From NCBI GenBank assembly GCA_025757845.1, contig CP107211.1:1426001-1490000 (forward strand): DNA of 64,000 nucleotides, written 5' to 3'. This document shows positions 27,289 to 35,515 of the stretch, one piece after another. A program made the position numbers and the translations under genes. The notes beneath the pieces were generated by a model. It was not told the origin of the DNA, made no database searches, and saw nothing but the letters and a program-made list of their open reading frames with translations. The stretch's first letter is position 1. The number at the start of each line of letters is the position of its first letter. Source of the stretch: Oscillospiraceae bacterium (GTDB taxonomy: Bacteria > Bacillota > Clostridia > Oscillospirales > Ruminococcaceae).

Positions 27289-27335
27289 AACGCCCCGTCT
27301 GTCAGACTGCAATATCTGGCGGATGGGGCGTTTTT
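27289..27335 (+). terminator. Terminator after recR
   Basis: AACGCCCC / GGGGCGTT stem with additional inner pairing and TTTTT. Confidence 0.85.
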
Positions 27336-27383
27336 GCGTACAGAAAAAACTGGATGCTTTCGCAAACCTCTACGGGGGTGAAA

Positions 27384-27441
27384 TATCTGGCAAAGTTCCA
27401 TTTATAACGTTATTTCGTAAAAACCAGAACTTTGCCAGATA
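27384..27441. repeat. Perfect 15-bp inverted repeat
   Basis: TATCTGGCAAAGTTC (27384-27398) and GAACTTTGCCAGATA (27427-27441) flank a 28-nt AT-rich loop. There is no T run, so it is not an ordinary terminator; it may be a regulator site or a remnant of a small mobile element. Confidence 0.55.
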
Positions 27442-27575
27442 ACACTACCCCAGTAGACATTCCGGATGGTTGGGACTGGGACCCGCGCACTCAGCAACAG
27501 CCCACTGGGCTGATTGCTGCCCCTGCTGCGCAGGGTCGTGCTGTTTGCCTCCTCATCGCCGGGACCACAAAAACA

Positions 27576-27610
27576 AGAACTCCCCCACCGCAGCGCGGCA
27601 GGGGAGTTCT
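27576..27610 (-). terminator. Terminator after tmRNA
   Basis: AGAACTCCCC / GGGGAGTTCT stem. On the minus strand it is followed by a U-rich tract, six bases beyond the tmRNA CCA. Confidence 0.9.
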
Positions 27611-27615
27611 GTTTT

Positions 27616-27965
27616 TGGTGGAGGCGATGGGAGTCGAACCCATGTCCGAAAAGAGTTCAGTGTAGGTGTCTCCGGGTGCAGGCGATCTACAACATTCCCG
27701 CCGCGTCACGCCGATCGTCAGGCTAGCGCATTGGTAGCTTCATGAGTTCCTGCCGGTCCGCAAAGCTTAAGTCCGTTCAGGTGCTGTGTCTAAAGGACGC
27801 CCCGGCCCCACACGACACAAGAGTGGGCGAGACGCGCAGCACTCAGGCTGCGAGCAACTGATAATTGTTGTTGTCAGTTAATTGTTTGGAGGAGTTATAG
27901 AGCAGTTCCCCCGCTGCTACCCGCTGCCCAGACCTCGCTCCCCCCGTCGAAACCTTTACGCCCCC
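27616..27965 (-). ncRNA. ssrA: Transfer-messenger RNA (tmRNA)
   Basis: 350 nt on the minus strand. The 5' GGGGGCG and 3' CGCCTCC strands pair as the acceptor stem, the 3' part has a GGGTTCGACTCCC T arm, and CCA is encoded at 27616-27618. The mRNA-like part reads in frame to a tag ending DNNNYQLLAA before TGA; the resume codon is not certain, with SKQLTDNNNYQLLAA a likely tag. It lies directly downstream of smpB on the same strand, so the two trans-translation partners may be cotranscribed and processed. Confidence 0.93.
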
Positions 27966-28033
27966 ATAAAAGTGCACCTTGCGATGCACGAAAAACAGGA
28001 GAAGTTCCGCTTCAGGGAAACCGTCTGAAACGA

Positions 28034-28516
28034 TCAGTAGTATTTGCCGTTGGATTTCATGGCGCGGTCGATGGAACGCTTGGCGTCGCGCTGGGCGGCG
28101 TCGGCACGCTTGTCGTAGAGCTTTTTGCCCTTGCAAAGGCCCAGTTCCATTTTTACGCGGCCATGTTTGAAATAGAGCGAAAGCGGCACCAGCGTGTATC
28201 CCTGCAGCTTGCACTGCTGGTGCAGCCGCCGGATCTCGTTTTTGTGTGCCAGAAGCCGCCGGACACGCAGAGGGTCCTGGTTGAAGATGTTGCCGTGGTC
28301 GTAGGGCGTGATGTGCATGCCCTTGACCAGCAGTTCGCCGTCCTCAATGTCCACCCAGCTGTCCTTCAGGTTGACCCCGCCGGCCCGCAGGCTTTTGACC
28401 TCGGTGCCCTTGAGCTCAACGCCGGTCTCCAGCGCTTCCAGAACGAAATACTCGTGGCGCGCTTCGCGGTTGGTGGCGATGGTTTTGGTCGCCGGGCGCT
28501 CCTTAGTGGGTGCCAT
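28034..28516 (-). CDS. smpB: SsrA-binding protein SmpB
   Basis: A 160-residue partner of tmRNA that brings it to stalled ribosomes. Family motifs include NREARHEYFVLE, GVELKGTEVKSLR, and a basic C-terminal tail (KKLYDKRADAAQRDAKRSIDRAM). The start is the ATG at 28516 with AGGAGG upstream; the longer frame overlaps the promoter. The stop is 68 bp from the tmRNA 5' end. Confidence 0.96.
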   Translation of the reverse strand: MAPTKERPATKTIATNREARHEYFVLEALETGVELKGTEVKSLRAGGVNLKDSWVDIEDGELLVKGMHITPYDHGNIFNQDPLRVRRLLAHKNEIRRLHQQCKLQGYTLVPLSLYFKHGRVKMELGLCKGKKLYDKRADAAQRDAKRSIDRAMKSNGKYY

Positions 28517-28553
28517 GCTGCGCGCCTCCTTTCTCCGTTCAGTTCGTTGTATT

Positions 28554-28581
28554 AGTATACCATTTTTTTGTACTTTTGCAA
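28554..28581 (-). promoter_or_regulatory. Sigma-A promoter of smpB(-ssrA)
   Basis: Minus strand TTGCAA (28581-28576), 16-nt spacer, TATACT (28559-28554). Confidence 0.7.
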
Positions 28582-28641
28582 GGGGCATCTTTGAAGAAAC
28601 TGTAAATTATTGCACTCTGACCGGCCGCGGACCGGTCACCC

Positions 28642-28670
28642 TTGACCTTCCCCCTTGTGGAAGGTATATT
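28642..28670 (+). promoter_or_regulatory. Sigma-A promoter of ABC transporter operon
   Basis: TTGACC (28642-28647), 17-nt spacer, TATATT (28665-28670). The spacer contains a CTTCC/GGAAG dyad that could be a regulator site. It diverges from the smpB promoter. Confidence 0.7.
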
Positions 28671-28715
28671 CTAAGGGCAGAGGGGCGCACTGCCCCGGAC
28701 AAAGGAGGGCACTTT

Positions 28716-29435
28716 ATGCTCAACATCGAACATCTGACCAAGACCTACGGCGGCAAGGCGGCCGTGCAGGATCTCAGCCTGCACATCCGTCCCGGCGAGA
28801 TCTGCGCATTCATCGGCCACAACGGCGCGGGCAAGACCACCACACTCAAGTGCTGCTGCGGCATCCAGCAGTTCGACAGCGGCCGCATTACGGTGGACGG
28901 CATCTCGGTGCAGGATGACCCGCTGGAATGCAAGCGGCGGCTGGCCTATCTGCCGGACAACCCGGACCTGTACGAATACATGACCGGCATCCAGTACCTG
29001 AACTTCATCGCGGATATCTTTGCCGTGGGGGCACGGGAACGTGCCGAGCGCATCCGGTCCTACGGCGACCAGTTCGACCTCACGCAGGACCTGGCCCAGC
29101 CCATCAGCGCATACTCCCACGGCATGAAGCAGAAGCTGGCCATCATCTCGGCCCTGCTCCACGAGCCGAAGCTCATCCTCATGGACGAGCCCTTCGTGGG
29201 GCTGGACCCGTTGGCGGCACACCAGCTCAAGACCCTGATGCGCCGCTTCTGCGACGGCGGCGGGGCCATCTTCTTCTCGACTCATGTGCTGGAGGTGGCC
29301 GAAAAGCTCTGCGACCGGGTGGCCATCATCCGGGCCGGGCGGCTGGTGCGGGCCGGTTCCATGGACGAGGTGCGCGGCGATGACAGTCTGGAAGAGGTCT
29401 TTCTGGAACTGGAAGGCACGGAGGCGCAGGCATGA
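28716..29435 (+). CDS. ABC transporter ATP-binding protein
   Basis: A 239-residue ATPase with Walker A GHNGAGKTTT (near 36-45), a signature loop in the SAYSHGMKQKL form, Walker B LILMDEPFVGLD, and the H-loop STH. It belongs to the exporter subgroup with CcmA/NatA-like ATPases. The start is the ATG at 28716 after AAAGGAGGG; the longer frame overlaps smpB on the other strand. Its stop overlaps the next gene's ATG (ATGA), so it is coupled to the permease. The substrate is not evident. Confidence 0.9.
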   Translation: MLNIEHLTKTYGGKAAVQDLSLHIRPGEICAFIGHNGAGKTTTLKCCCGIQQFDSGRITVDGISVQDDPLECKRRLAYLPDNPDLYEYMTGIQYLNFIADIFAVGARERAERIRSYGDQFDLTQDLAQPISAYSHGMKQKLAIISALLHEPKLILMDEPFVGLDPLAAHQLKTLMRRFCDGGGAIFFSTHVLEVAEKLCDRVAIIRAGRLVRAGSMDEVRGDDSLEEVFLELEGTEAQA

Positions 29436-31021
29436 TGATCCGTGCATTGCTCCGTAAGCAGCTGCGGGAGCTGGGCGCGGCCTTTCTCCGCAGCAGCAAG
29501 ACCGGCAAAGCGCGGTCCCGGGCATCGGCCGTGGGGTATGCGCTGCTGTTTGCCGTGCTGGTGGTGGTGCTCATGCTCTGCTTTGCGGGCATGGCCCTGC
29601 CGCTGGCTTCGGTGCTGCTCCCGGCCGGGCTGGACTGGCTGTATTTTGCCTCTATGGGGCTCACGGCGCTGCTGGTGAGCGTGCTGGCCAGCGCCTTTAC
29701 CAGCTATTCCGGCCTGTTCCAGAGCCGGGACAACGAACTGCTGCTCTCGCTGCCCATCCCGCCGGCGGTCATTTTCGGGGTGCGGGTGAGCACCGTTTAT
29801 CTGGCCTGCCTGATCTACCTGCTCATGGCGTGGGTCCCGGCGGTGGTGTGTTACGGCCTGCTGGCAGCCCATCCGCTGGCCGGGGTGCTGTGCAGTATCC
29901 CCATGGCGTTGGTGCTGGCCGGAGCGGCCTGCATTCTGGCGGTATTGCTGGGCTGGGCCGTGGCGCTGGCCAATGACCGCGCCCGGCACAAAAGTCTGGT
30001 CACCGTGGTGTGCTCGCTGGTGTTTTTTGCGCTGTATTATGCGGGTTTTCTGCGGGTGCAGGAGACGCTGGACGATCTGCTGGCCGATGCCGCACAGTCG
30101 GGTGCGGCACTTGCCCGTGCAGCCTGGCCGCTGCGGCTGCTGGGCGGCGCGGCGGCAGGGGAGCTCCCGGCGCTGGTCGGCCTCGTGCTGGGCACAGTGC
30201 TGTGCTTTGCGGCCTTTTGCAAGCTGCTGGAAAAGCCCTACCTGCGCCGCATGACGGCCCGGAAGGGTACGGCCCGCACGGCATACCATGCGCGAAAAGC
30301 ACGCCCCGTCAGCCTGCGGCAGGCTCTGCTGCGCCGGGAACTGCTGCATCTGGGGTCCAGCTCGGCCTATATGCTCAACAGCGCCATGGGCACGCTGGGC
30401 CTGCTGGTGCTGGGCGGCGTGTCCCTGTGGAAGGCAGACCTCTTTGCCCGGTTTGCGCAGGCCGTGCCGGAAGGGGTCCCGGTGCTGGTGTGCTGTGCCG
30501 TGTGTGCGGTGTCGGCAGCCAACTTCCTGACCACGCCCTCCGTCTCGCTGGAAGGCCGGACGGTCTGGCTCCTGCAAAGCCTGCCCATCCCGTCCTGGCA
30601 GGCCCTGTGTGCCAAGCTGGAACTGCATCTACTGCTGACCGGCGTCCCGGCGGCATTGTGCCTTGTGTGCATGCAGGCGGCGGTGCAGATGCCGCCGGTG
30701 TATTTCTGCCTGACCCTGCTGGAGGCAGAGCTGTTCGTGCTGCTCAGCGCGGAAATGGGCCTTGCACTGGGGCTTGTGCTGCCCAACCTGCATTGGACGA
30801 GTGAGGCCGCGGTGATCAAAATGAGTGGCTGTACCTTGCTGTCCATGGCGGCCAATCTCGTTGCTGTGCTGGTGCTGACCCTTGCGCAGACCAATCTGCT
30901 GACGATCCTTCCGCTTCCGGCGGTCATGGCGGCGGCCCTTGTGCTGCTGGCGGGTGCGGACGGGCTGCTGGGGCACTGGCTGAAAACCAGAGGAGCCAGA
31001 CGCCTTGCAGAACTTTCCTGA
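29432..31021 (+). CDS. ABC transporter permease (exporter type)
   Basis: A 529-residue very hydrophobic protein with about ten or more membrane segments, for example near 33-55, 65-90, 120-150 and 160-185, and a final group beyond 420. It is translationally coupled by a four-base overlap to the ATPase. The size and the cytoplasmic basic stretch around 270-290 suit a large ABC-2-like exporter half. Substrate is unknown. A strong terminator follows. Confidence 0.8.
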   Translation: MMIRALLRKQLRELGAAFLRSSKTGKARSRASAVGYALLFAVLVVVLMLCFAGMALPLASVLLPAGLDWLYFASMGLTALLVSVLASAFTSYSGLFQSRDNELLLSLPIPPAVIFGVRVSTVYLACLIYLLMAWVPAVVCYGLLAAHPLAGVLCSIPMALVLAGAACILAVLLGWAVALANDRARHKSLVTVVCSLVFFALYYAGFLRVQETLDDLLADAAQSGAALARAAWPLRLLGGAAAGELPALVGLVLGTVLCFAAFCKLLEKPYLRRMTARKGTARTAYHARKARPVSLRQALLRRELLHLGSSSAYMLNSAMGTLGLLVLGGVSLWKADLFARFAQAVPEGVPVLVCCAVCAVSAANFLTTPSVSLEGRTVWLLQSLPIPSWQALCAKLELHLLLTGVPAALCLVCMQAAVQMPPVYFCLTLLEAELFVLLSAEMGLALGLVLPNLHWTSEAAVIKMSGCTLLSMAANLVAVLVLTLAQTNLLTILPLPAVMAAALVLLAGADGLLGHWLKTRGARRLAELS

Positions 31022-31036
31022 AAAACCATAAAACAA

Positions 31037-31083
31037 AGCAGCGGCCTGCTCTCCCAAAACGGGGGAACAGGCCGCTGCTGTTT
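31037..31083. terminator. Bidirectional terminator between ABC permease and copA
   Basis: AGCAGCGGCCTG / CAGGCCGCTGCT stem between converging genes, T-rich on both sides. Confidence 0.85.
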
Positions 31084-31096
31084 GTGCGGGAGGGGC

Positions 31097-31306
31097 TTAC
31101 TGGATGCCGGTGACCTTGTAGTCCTGATCCTCGACGGTCTTCTTCAGCACATCGTCGGAAACTTCGGCGCGCAGGGTGACAACGGCGGTGCCGGCCTCGT
31201 GGCTCACCACAGCCTCGGTCACTTCGGGCAGGGCCTCCAGCGCCTTCTTCACACGGGCCTCACAGTGGCCGCACATCATGCCTTCTACATGCAGAGTCTT
31301 TTTCAT
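31097..31306 (-). CDS. copZ: Possible separately translated CopZ copper chaperone (inside copA frame)
   Basis: The last 69 codons of the copA frame form a complete heavy-metal-associated domain (GMMCGHCEA). Within the frame an AAGGAGG lies seven nt before an ATG at 31306, exactly as for an independent gene start. A free 69-residue CopZ-like chaperone could therefore be made as well as the fused form. This is a prediction from the internal ribosome binding site. Confidence 0.5.
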   Translation of the reverse strand: MKKTLHVEGMMCGHCEARVKKALEALPEVTEAVVSHEAGTAVVTLRAEVSDDVLKKTVEDQDYKVTGIQ

Positions 31307-33664
31307 GGTCGTATCCTCCTTGATGGTTCTCTCTTTATCCTCAACCGCTGCGGGCTGCGTGAGGGCAGCGGGCAGGGCAGAAGCGTTTTTCAGCGGGTGG
31401 TCGTGTTTGGTGCTGTGCAGATCGAACAGATTCAGCCGCAGGGCGTTGCTCACCACGCAGAAGCTGGACAGGCTCATGGCCGCTGCGCCGAACATGGGGT
31501 TCAGCGTCAGGCCAAAGGGGATGAACGCACCGGCTGCCAGCGGAATGCCGATGGTGTTGTAGAGGAAGGCCCAGAACAGGTTCTCGTGGATGTTGCGCAG
31601 GGTGGCGCGGCTCAAGCGGATGGCGGCGGACACATCCGAGAGCCTGGAATTCATCAACACCACATCGGCGGCGTCGATGGCCACATCGGTACCGGCGCCA
31701 ATGGCGATGCCGGTGTCGGCGCGGGTCAGGGCGGGGGCGTCGTTGATGCCGTCGCCCACCATGGCTACCTTACCGGCGGCCTGCAGCTGGCGGATCACGG
31801 CTTCCTTGCCGTCCGGCAGCACCCCGGCGATCACGGCGTCCACACCGGCCTGCTTGCCGATGGCGTCAGCCGTGCGCTGGTTGTCGCCGGTGAGCATGAC
31901 CACTTTGATGCCCATGGCCTGCAGCTCCCGGATGGCCCGGGGGCTGTCCTCCTTGATGGTGTCGGCCACCGCGATGACACCCAGCAGACGGCCTGCGCCG
32001 CCAAAGAACAACGGGGTCTTACCCTGCGCCGAGAGCTCGGCTGCTGCCTGTGCCAGCTCGGCCGGGACGATGACCTTGGTGCCGGTAAAGGCTGCATTGC
32101 CGCCAAAGATCTCCTTGCCGTCCAGCTTGGCGCTCAGGCCGTTGCCGGGCAGGGCCGCAAAGTCGGTCACCTCCGGGGCGTCCAGCTGCTGGGCCTCGGC
32201 ATAAGCCAGCACAGCGCGGGCCAACGGATGCTCGCTCTTGCATTCCAGCGCGGCGGCCAGGGTCAGCAGTTCGGTCTCGGTCACGCCGTCGGCGGGCAGG
32301 ATGTCGGTGACCTTCGGCTCACCGCTGGTGATGGTGCCGGTCTTGTCCAGCGCCACGATCTGGGTGCGGCCGGCAGCTTCCAGCGAAGCGGCAGTCTTGA
32401 ACAGGATGCCGTTTTTGGCGCCCATGCCGTTGCCCACCATGATGGCCACCGGCGTGGCAAGGCCCAGGGCACAGGGGCAGCTGATGACCAGCACCGAGAT
32501 GCCGCGGGCCAGCGCATAGCCCAGCTCACGGCCCAGAAGCAGCCAGACCACGGTGGTGACCACTGCAATGCTGATGACCGCCGGCACAAAGAAGCCGGAC
32601 ACGGTGTCGGCTACCTTGGCGATGGGAGCCTTGGTGGCGGCGGCATCGCTCACCATCCGGATGATCTGGGCCAGGGTGGTGTCCTCGCCCACGCGGGTGG
32701 CTTCGCACCGCAGGAAGCCGGACTGGTTGGCCGTGGCGGCGCTCACCTTGTTCCCGGCGGCCTTGTCCACCGGGATGCTCTCGCCGGTCAGGGCGCTTTC
32801 GTTCACGGCGCTGCTGCCTTCCAGCACGACGCCGTCCACCGGGATGTTCTCACCGGGGCGCACCACAAAGATGTCGCCCTTCTGCACCTGCTCGATGGGT
32901 ACGGTCACCTCGGCACCGTCCCGCAGCAGGGTGGCCGTTTTGGGGGCTAGCTTCATCAGGCTCTTCAGTGCATCGGTGGTCTTGCCTTTGGAGCGGGCCT
33001 CCAGCATCTTGCCCACCGTGATCAGGGTCAGGATCATGGCCGCCGACTCAAAGTAGAACTCCATCATATAGTGCATGACCAGCTCGTCGTTGCCGTCCAC
33101 CTGTGCGCGGGTCATGGCAAACAGGGCGTAGGTGCTCCACACAAAGCTGGCCATGGAGCCCATGGCCACCAGCGTGTCCATGTTGGGGGAGCCGTGGATC
33201 AGCCCCTTGAAGCCGTTGATGAAGAACTTCTGGTTGATCACCATCACGATGCCCGCCAGCAGCAGCTGGACAAGGCCCATGGCAACATGGTTGCCGTCAA
33301 ACCAGTGGGGCAGAGGCCAGCCCCACATCATGTGGCCCATGGAAAAGTACATCAGTACCAGCAGAAAGCCCAGCGAAGCGATCAGCCGCCGCTTGAGCTT
33401 GGGCGTCTCGTGGTCGGCCAGCGCGTCCAGGTCGGCACTGGGGGAGCTGGCGGCGGCAGCACCGGCCGCCTTGGGGCTGGCACCGTAACCGGCATCCTGC
33501 ACGGCCTGAATGATCGCCGCGCTGGATGCGGTGCCCTCTACGCCCATGGAGTTGGTCAGCAGGCTCACTGAACAGCTGGTCACACCCGGTACCTTTTTTA
33601 CGGCCTTTTCCACCCGGGCAGAGCAGGCCGCGCAGCTCATACCCGTCACATTGTATTGTTCCAT
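31097..33664 (-). CDS. copA: Copper-exporting P-type ATPase with fused C-terminal CopZ-like domain
   Basis: An 855-residue P1B-type ATPase exporting Cu(I). The N-terminal metal-binding domain has GMSCAACSA (9-17). Membrane helices include the CPC motif (SCPCALG), the phosphorylation site is DKTGT, and the TGES, SEHPLA and GDGINDAPA motifs are intact. A short Lys/Asp/Glu linker leads to a second HMA domain (GMMCGHCEA) at the C-terminus, an unusual place, which looks like copZ fused in frame. The ATG at 33664 is preceded by AGGAGT; the in-frame GTG at 33673 overlaps that site. It lies 40 bp after csoR, in one operon. Confidence 0.93.
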   Translation of the reverse strand: MEQYNVTGMSCAACSARVEKAVKKVPGVTSCSVSLLTNSMGVEGTASSAAIIQAVQDAGYGASPKAAGAAAASSPSADLDALADHETPKLKRRLIASLGFLLVLMYFSMGHMMWGWPLPHWFDGNHVAMGLVQLLLAGIVMVINQKFFINGFKGLIHGSPNMDTLVAMGSMASFVWSTYALFAMTRAQVDGNDELVMHYMMEFYFESAAMILTLITVGKMLEARSKGKTTDALKSLMKLAPKTATLLRDGAEVTVPIEQVQKGDIFVVRPGENIPVDGVVLEGSSAVNESALTGESIPVDKAAGNKVSAATANQSGFLRCEATRVGEDTTLAQIIRMVSDAAATKAPIAKVADTVSGFFVPAVISIAVVTTVVWLLLGRELGYALARGISVLVISCPCALGLATPVAIMVGNGMGAKNGILFKTAASLEAAGRTQIVALDKTGTITSGEPKVTDILPADGVTETELLTLAAALECKSEHPLARAVLAYAEAQQLDAPEVTDFAALPGNGLSAKLDGKEIFGGNAAFTGTKVIVPAELAQAAAELSAQGKTPLFFGGAGRLLGVIAVADTIKEDSPRAIRELQAMGIKVVMLTGDNQRTADAIGKQAGVDAVIAGVLPDGKEAVIRQLQAAGKVAMVGDGINDAPALTRADTGIAIGAGTDVAIDAADVVLMNSRLSDVSAAIRLSRATLRNIHENLFWAFLYNTIGIPLAAGAFIPFGLTLNPMFGAAAMSLSSFCVVSNALRLNLFDLHSTKHDHPLKNASALPAALTQPAAVEDKERTIKEDTTMKKTLHVEGMMCGHCEARVKKALEALPEVTEAVVSHEAGTAVVTLRAEVSDDVLKKTVEDQDYKVTGIQ

Positions 33665-33704
33665 CGTATTCACTCCTGATAAGTCCAGTATGTCCGCCGC
33701 AGGG

Positions 33705-34085
33705 TCACTTCATGAGCCGGGGCAGCAGCTTGATCAACTCGTTCAGCTTTTCGTCGCTGCCGGCACGCAGGTCATCGGCCACACAGGTGCTCATGTGCTG
33801 GGCCAGCAGCTCCTTGGCAAAGCTGTTCAGCGCCGAGTTCACCGCTGCCACCTGTACCAGAATATCCACACAGTAGGCGTCCTTTTCCAGCATGCCGCGC
33901 ACGCCGCGCACCTGCCCTTCGATGCGGCTCAGCCGGTTGACCAGTGCTTTGTATTCCTCCGGGCTGCGGTCCTTGTGGCGGCAGCAGGAGGGGACAGCGT
34001 CCGGCACATCGGCGGGGGAAACCGTGTCCACCGCAGGCTCTTCGGCGCTGCAGCAACAGCAGGGCTTCTTTTCGGTGGATTCCAT
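33705..34085 (-). CDS. csoR: CsoR-family copper-sensing repressor
   Basis: A 126-residue all-helical DNA-binding repressor released by Cu(I). The ligand set Cys72, His97 and Cys101 has exactly the Cys-x24-His-x3-Cys spacing of CsoR. The N-terminal ~38 residues form an unusual extension with CCCC (9-12), CC (34-35) and a following His, which could bind extra metal. The start is the ATG at 34085 after AAAGGAG. It is the first gene of csoR-copA, with a palindromic CsoR-type operator just upstream, so autoregulation by copper is likely. Confidence 0.92.
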   Translation of the reverse strand: MESTEKKPCCCCSAEEPAVDTVSPADVPDAVPSCCRHKDRSPEEYKALVNRLSRIEGQVRGVRGMLEKDAYCVDILVQVAAVNSALNSFAKELLAQHMSTCVADDLRAGSDEKLNELIKLLPRLMK

Positions 34086-34103
34086 GATGCAGGCTCCTTT
34101 CAC

Positions 34104-34120
34104 AAACCCCTTGGGGGTAT
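34104..34120 (-). promoter_or_regulatory. CsoR-type operator
   Basis: AAACCCCTTGGGGGTAT is a GC-rich pseudo-palindrome (ACCCC/GGGGT) resembling known CsoR sites. It lies just after the expected transcription start of csoR-copA. Confidence 0.7.
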
Positions 34121-34137
34121 CTTTTGCTTCCAGCAGG

Positions 34138-34166
34138 AGTATACCACACCATATCCGACAAATCAA
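34138..34166 (-). promoter_or_regulatory. Sigma-A promoter of csoR-copA
   Basis: Minus strand TTGATT (34166-34161), 17-nt spacer, TATACT (34143-34138). The operator lies 18 bases downstream. Confidence 0.8.
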
Positions 34167-34186
34167 GTAGGAATTTGAAATAAAAG

Positions 34187-34218
34187 AAAAAAGAGGGAAA
34201 ACCCGCAGGCTTTCCCTC
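34187..34218 (-). terminator. Terminator after esterase-like gene
   Basis: GAGGGAAA / TTTCCCTC stem followed, on the minus strand, by a run of U. Confidence 0.85.
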
Positions 34219-34237
34219 ACACAGAACCGTGACAAAC

Positions 34238-34999
34238 TTACTTTTCCAGAATGCGCGGAGCAAACAGGCTCCACATCTTGCCCCACCAGTACCAGTCGTG
34301 GGACACGTCGCCGCCCCACACTTCCAGATGGGCGGGCAGGCCCTGGGCCTTCAGCACATCGGCCAGTGCCTGGGTGTCGGCCTTGGCGTCATCCTCGTAG
34401 GCACCCTGACCGGCGCAGAGGATGAGACTGTTTTCCTCTGCCTTGACCAGTGCCAGCTTGTTGGCGATGCCGTTCTCCTGCAGGTACAGCAGGGGAGAGC
34501 AGCGCAGCACCAGATCGTCGTTCTCGGCACCCCAGAAGCGGCTCAGGTCGTAGATGCCGCCCATGCCCACGGCACCGGCAAACAGGTTGGGGCGGCGCAG
34601 GCGGCAGTTCACGGCCTGATAGGCGCCCAGATCCACACCGGCGCACCAGATCTTGGTGCCCTTCTCGGCCTTGTTCAGGGTCAGGATGCGGGGAGCCAGC
34701 TCGGCAGTCAGGTAAACAAAATACTTCTCCTGTGCCTCGGCCCGGCGGCGCAGCGGCAGATCCCCGTTCAGCACACCTTCGCCGTCCACGCTGTCAGCGC
34801 AGAACAGCTGGATCTTGCCCTCGTTCAGCAGCTGGGCAATGGCGTCCGGCATGCCGTTGTTCTCCCAGTCGAAAAAGCGGCCGCCGCGGGCGGGCAGAGC
34901 CAGCACCGGCACACCGGCGCTGCCATATACCTTGAACTCCATCTCGCGGTTCAGCACACTGCTCCACTCTTTGTAATAGGTACCCTGCATCATAATCAA
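34238..34999 (-). CDS. Alpha/beta-hydrolase esterase-like protein with Asp at the nucleophile position
   Basis: A 253-residue member of the putative esterase (COG4947-like) alpha/beta-hydrolase group. The nucleophile elbow reads GVDLGA (121-126), with Asp123 where the family usually has Ser (GxSxG). A likely catalytic His234 (SHDWYWW) and acidic residues near 218 remain. The protein may be inactive, use Asp as nucleophile, or bind rather than cleave. The start is probably the TTG at 34999, seven nt after AAGGAG; the ATG at 34993 is 13 nt away. It is a single gene with its own terminator. Confidence 0.7.
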   Translation of the reverse strand: MIMMQGTYYKEWSSVLNREMEFKVYGSAGVPVLALPARGGRFFDWENNGMPDAIAQLLNEGKIQLFCADSVDGEGVLNGDLPLRRRAEAQEKYFVYLTAELAPRILTLNKAEKGTKIWCAGVDLGAYQAVNCRLRRPNLFAGAVGMGGIYDLSRFWGAENDDLVLRCSPLLYLQENGIANKLALVKAEENSLILCAGQGAYEDDAKADTQALADVLKAQGLPAHLEVWGGDVSHDWYWWGKMWSLFAPRILEK

Positions 35000-35080
35000 T
35001 CAAGCACTCCTTTTTTATCATGATCCGGCCCCGGCGCACAGTCGCTGCACGTCCGGCCGGCAGTAGCGTTTCAGGATAAA

Positions 35081-35257
35081 TCAGACAAACTGGTTGCGCT
35101 GTGCGTCGTACTCGTAGCCGACGGCACGCAGCTTTGCACACAGATCAGTCTTGTCGGCGTCCAGATCTTCGCACAAAGCATCGAGGTTTTTGTAATAATC
35201 CCGGAGTTTGAGGTTCACCACGCTCAGCAGCATGATGGGATCGGTGGGAAGAGCCAT
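35081..35257 (-). CDS. DUF4250 domain protein
   Basis: A 58-residue protein. MALPTDPIMLLSVVNLKLRD and the C-terminal YEYDAQRNQF match DUF4250, a small family of Clostridia with no known role. The start is the ATG at 35257 after AAAGGAG. It follows rpmB on the same strand, separated by a terminator. Confidence 0.85.
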   Translation of the reverse strand: MALPTDPIMLLSVVNLKLRDYYKNLDALCEDLDADKTDLCAKLRAVGYEYDAQRNQFV

Positions 35258-35280
35258 GCGTTCATCTCCTTTAAGGCAAC

Positions 35281-35313
35281 AAAAAAAGCCGGCCACTCGA
35301 CAAAGTGACCGGC
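35281..35313 (-). terminator. Terminator after rpmB
   Basis: GCCGGCCACT / AGTGACCGGC stem, followed on the minus strand by seven U. Confidence 0.9.
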
Positions 35314-35326
35314 CACATACACCAAA

Positions 35327-35515
35327 TTAGACAGCGCGGGTAACTTTGCCAGCGCGCAGGCAACGGGAGCATGCGTAGACATACTTGGGGGAGCCATCCA
35401 CGACCGCCTTGACACGACGGACATTCGGCTTCCAGGTACGGTTGGAACGGCGATGGGAGTGAGAGACCTTAATACCAAAGGTAACGCCCTTGCCGCAGCA
35501 TTCACACTTAGCCAT
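35327..35515 (-). CDS. rpmB: 50S ribosomal protein L28
   Basis: A 62-residue ribosomal protein with the zinc-coordinating form of L28 (CECC near 4-7 and CSRC near 49-52), plus the SHSHRRSNRTWKPNVR core. AGGAGG precedes the ATG. Monocistronic, with a terminator. Confidence 0.97.
   Translation of the reverse strand: MAKCECCGKGVTFGIKVSHSHRRSNRTWKPNVRRVKAVVDGSPKYVYACSRCLRAGKVTRAV

Larger units (their letters stand above)
27269..27615. other. Intergenic region with long inverted repeat, no gene
   Basis: It contains the recR terminator, the 15-bp inverted repeat at 27384-27441, and the tmRNA terminator. A 77-codon ORF at 27432 has no ribosome binding site and runs into the tmRNA, so it is not called. 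Confidence 0.5.

Noticed and set aside
27432..27665. 77-codon ORF before tmRNA
   Set aside because: It has no ribosome binding site and runs into the tmRNA terminator and 3' end.
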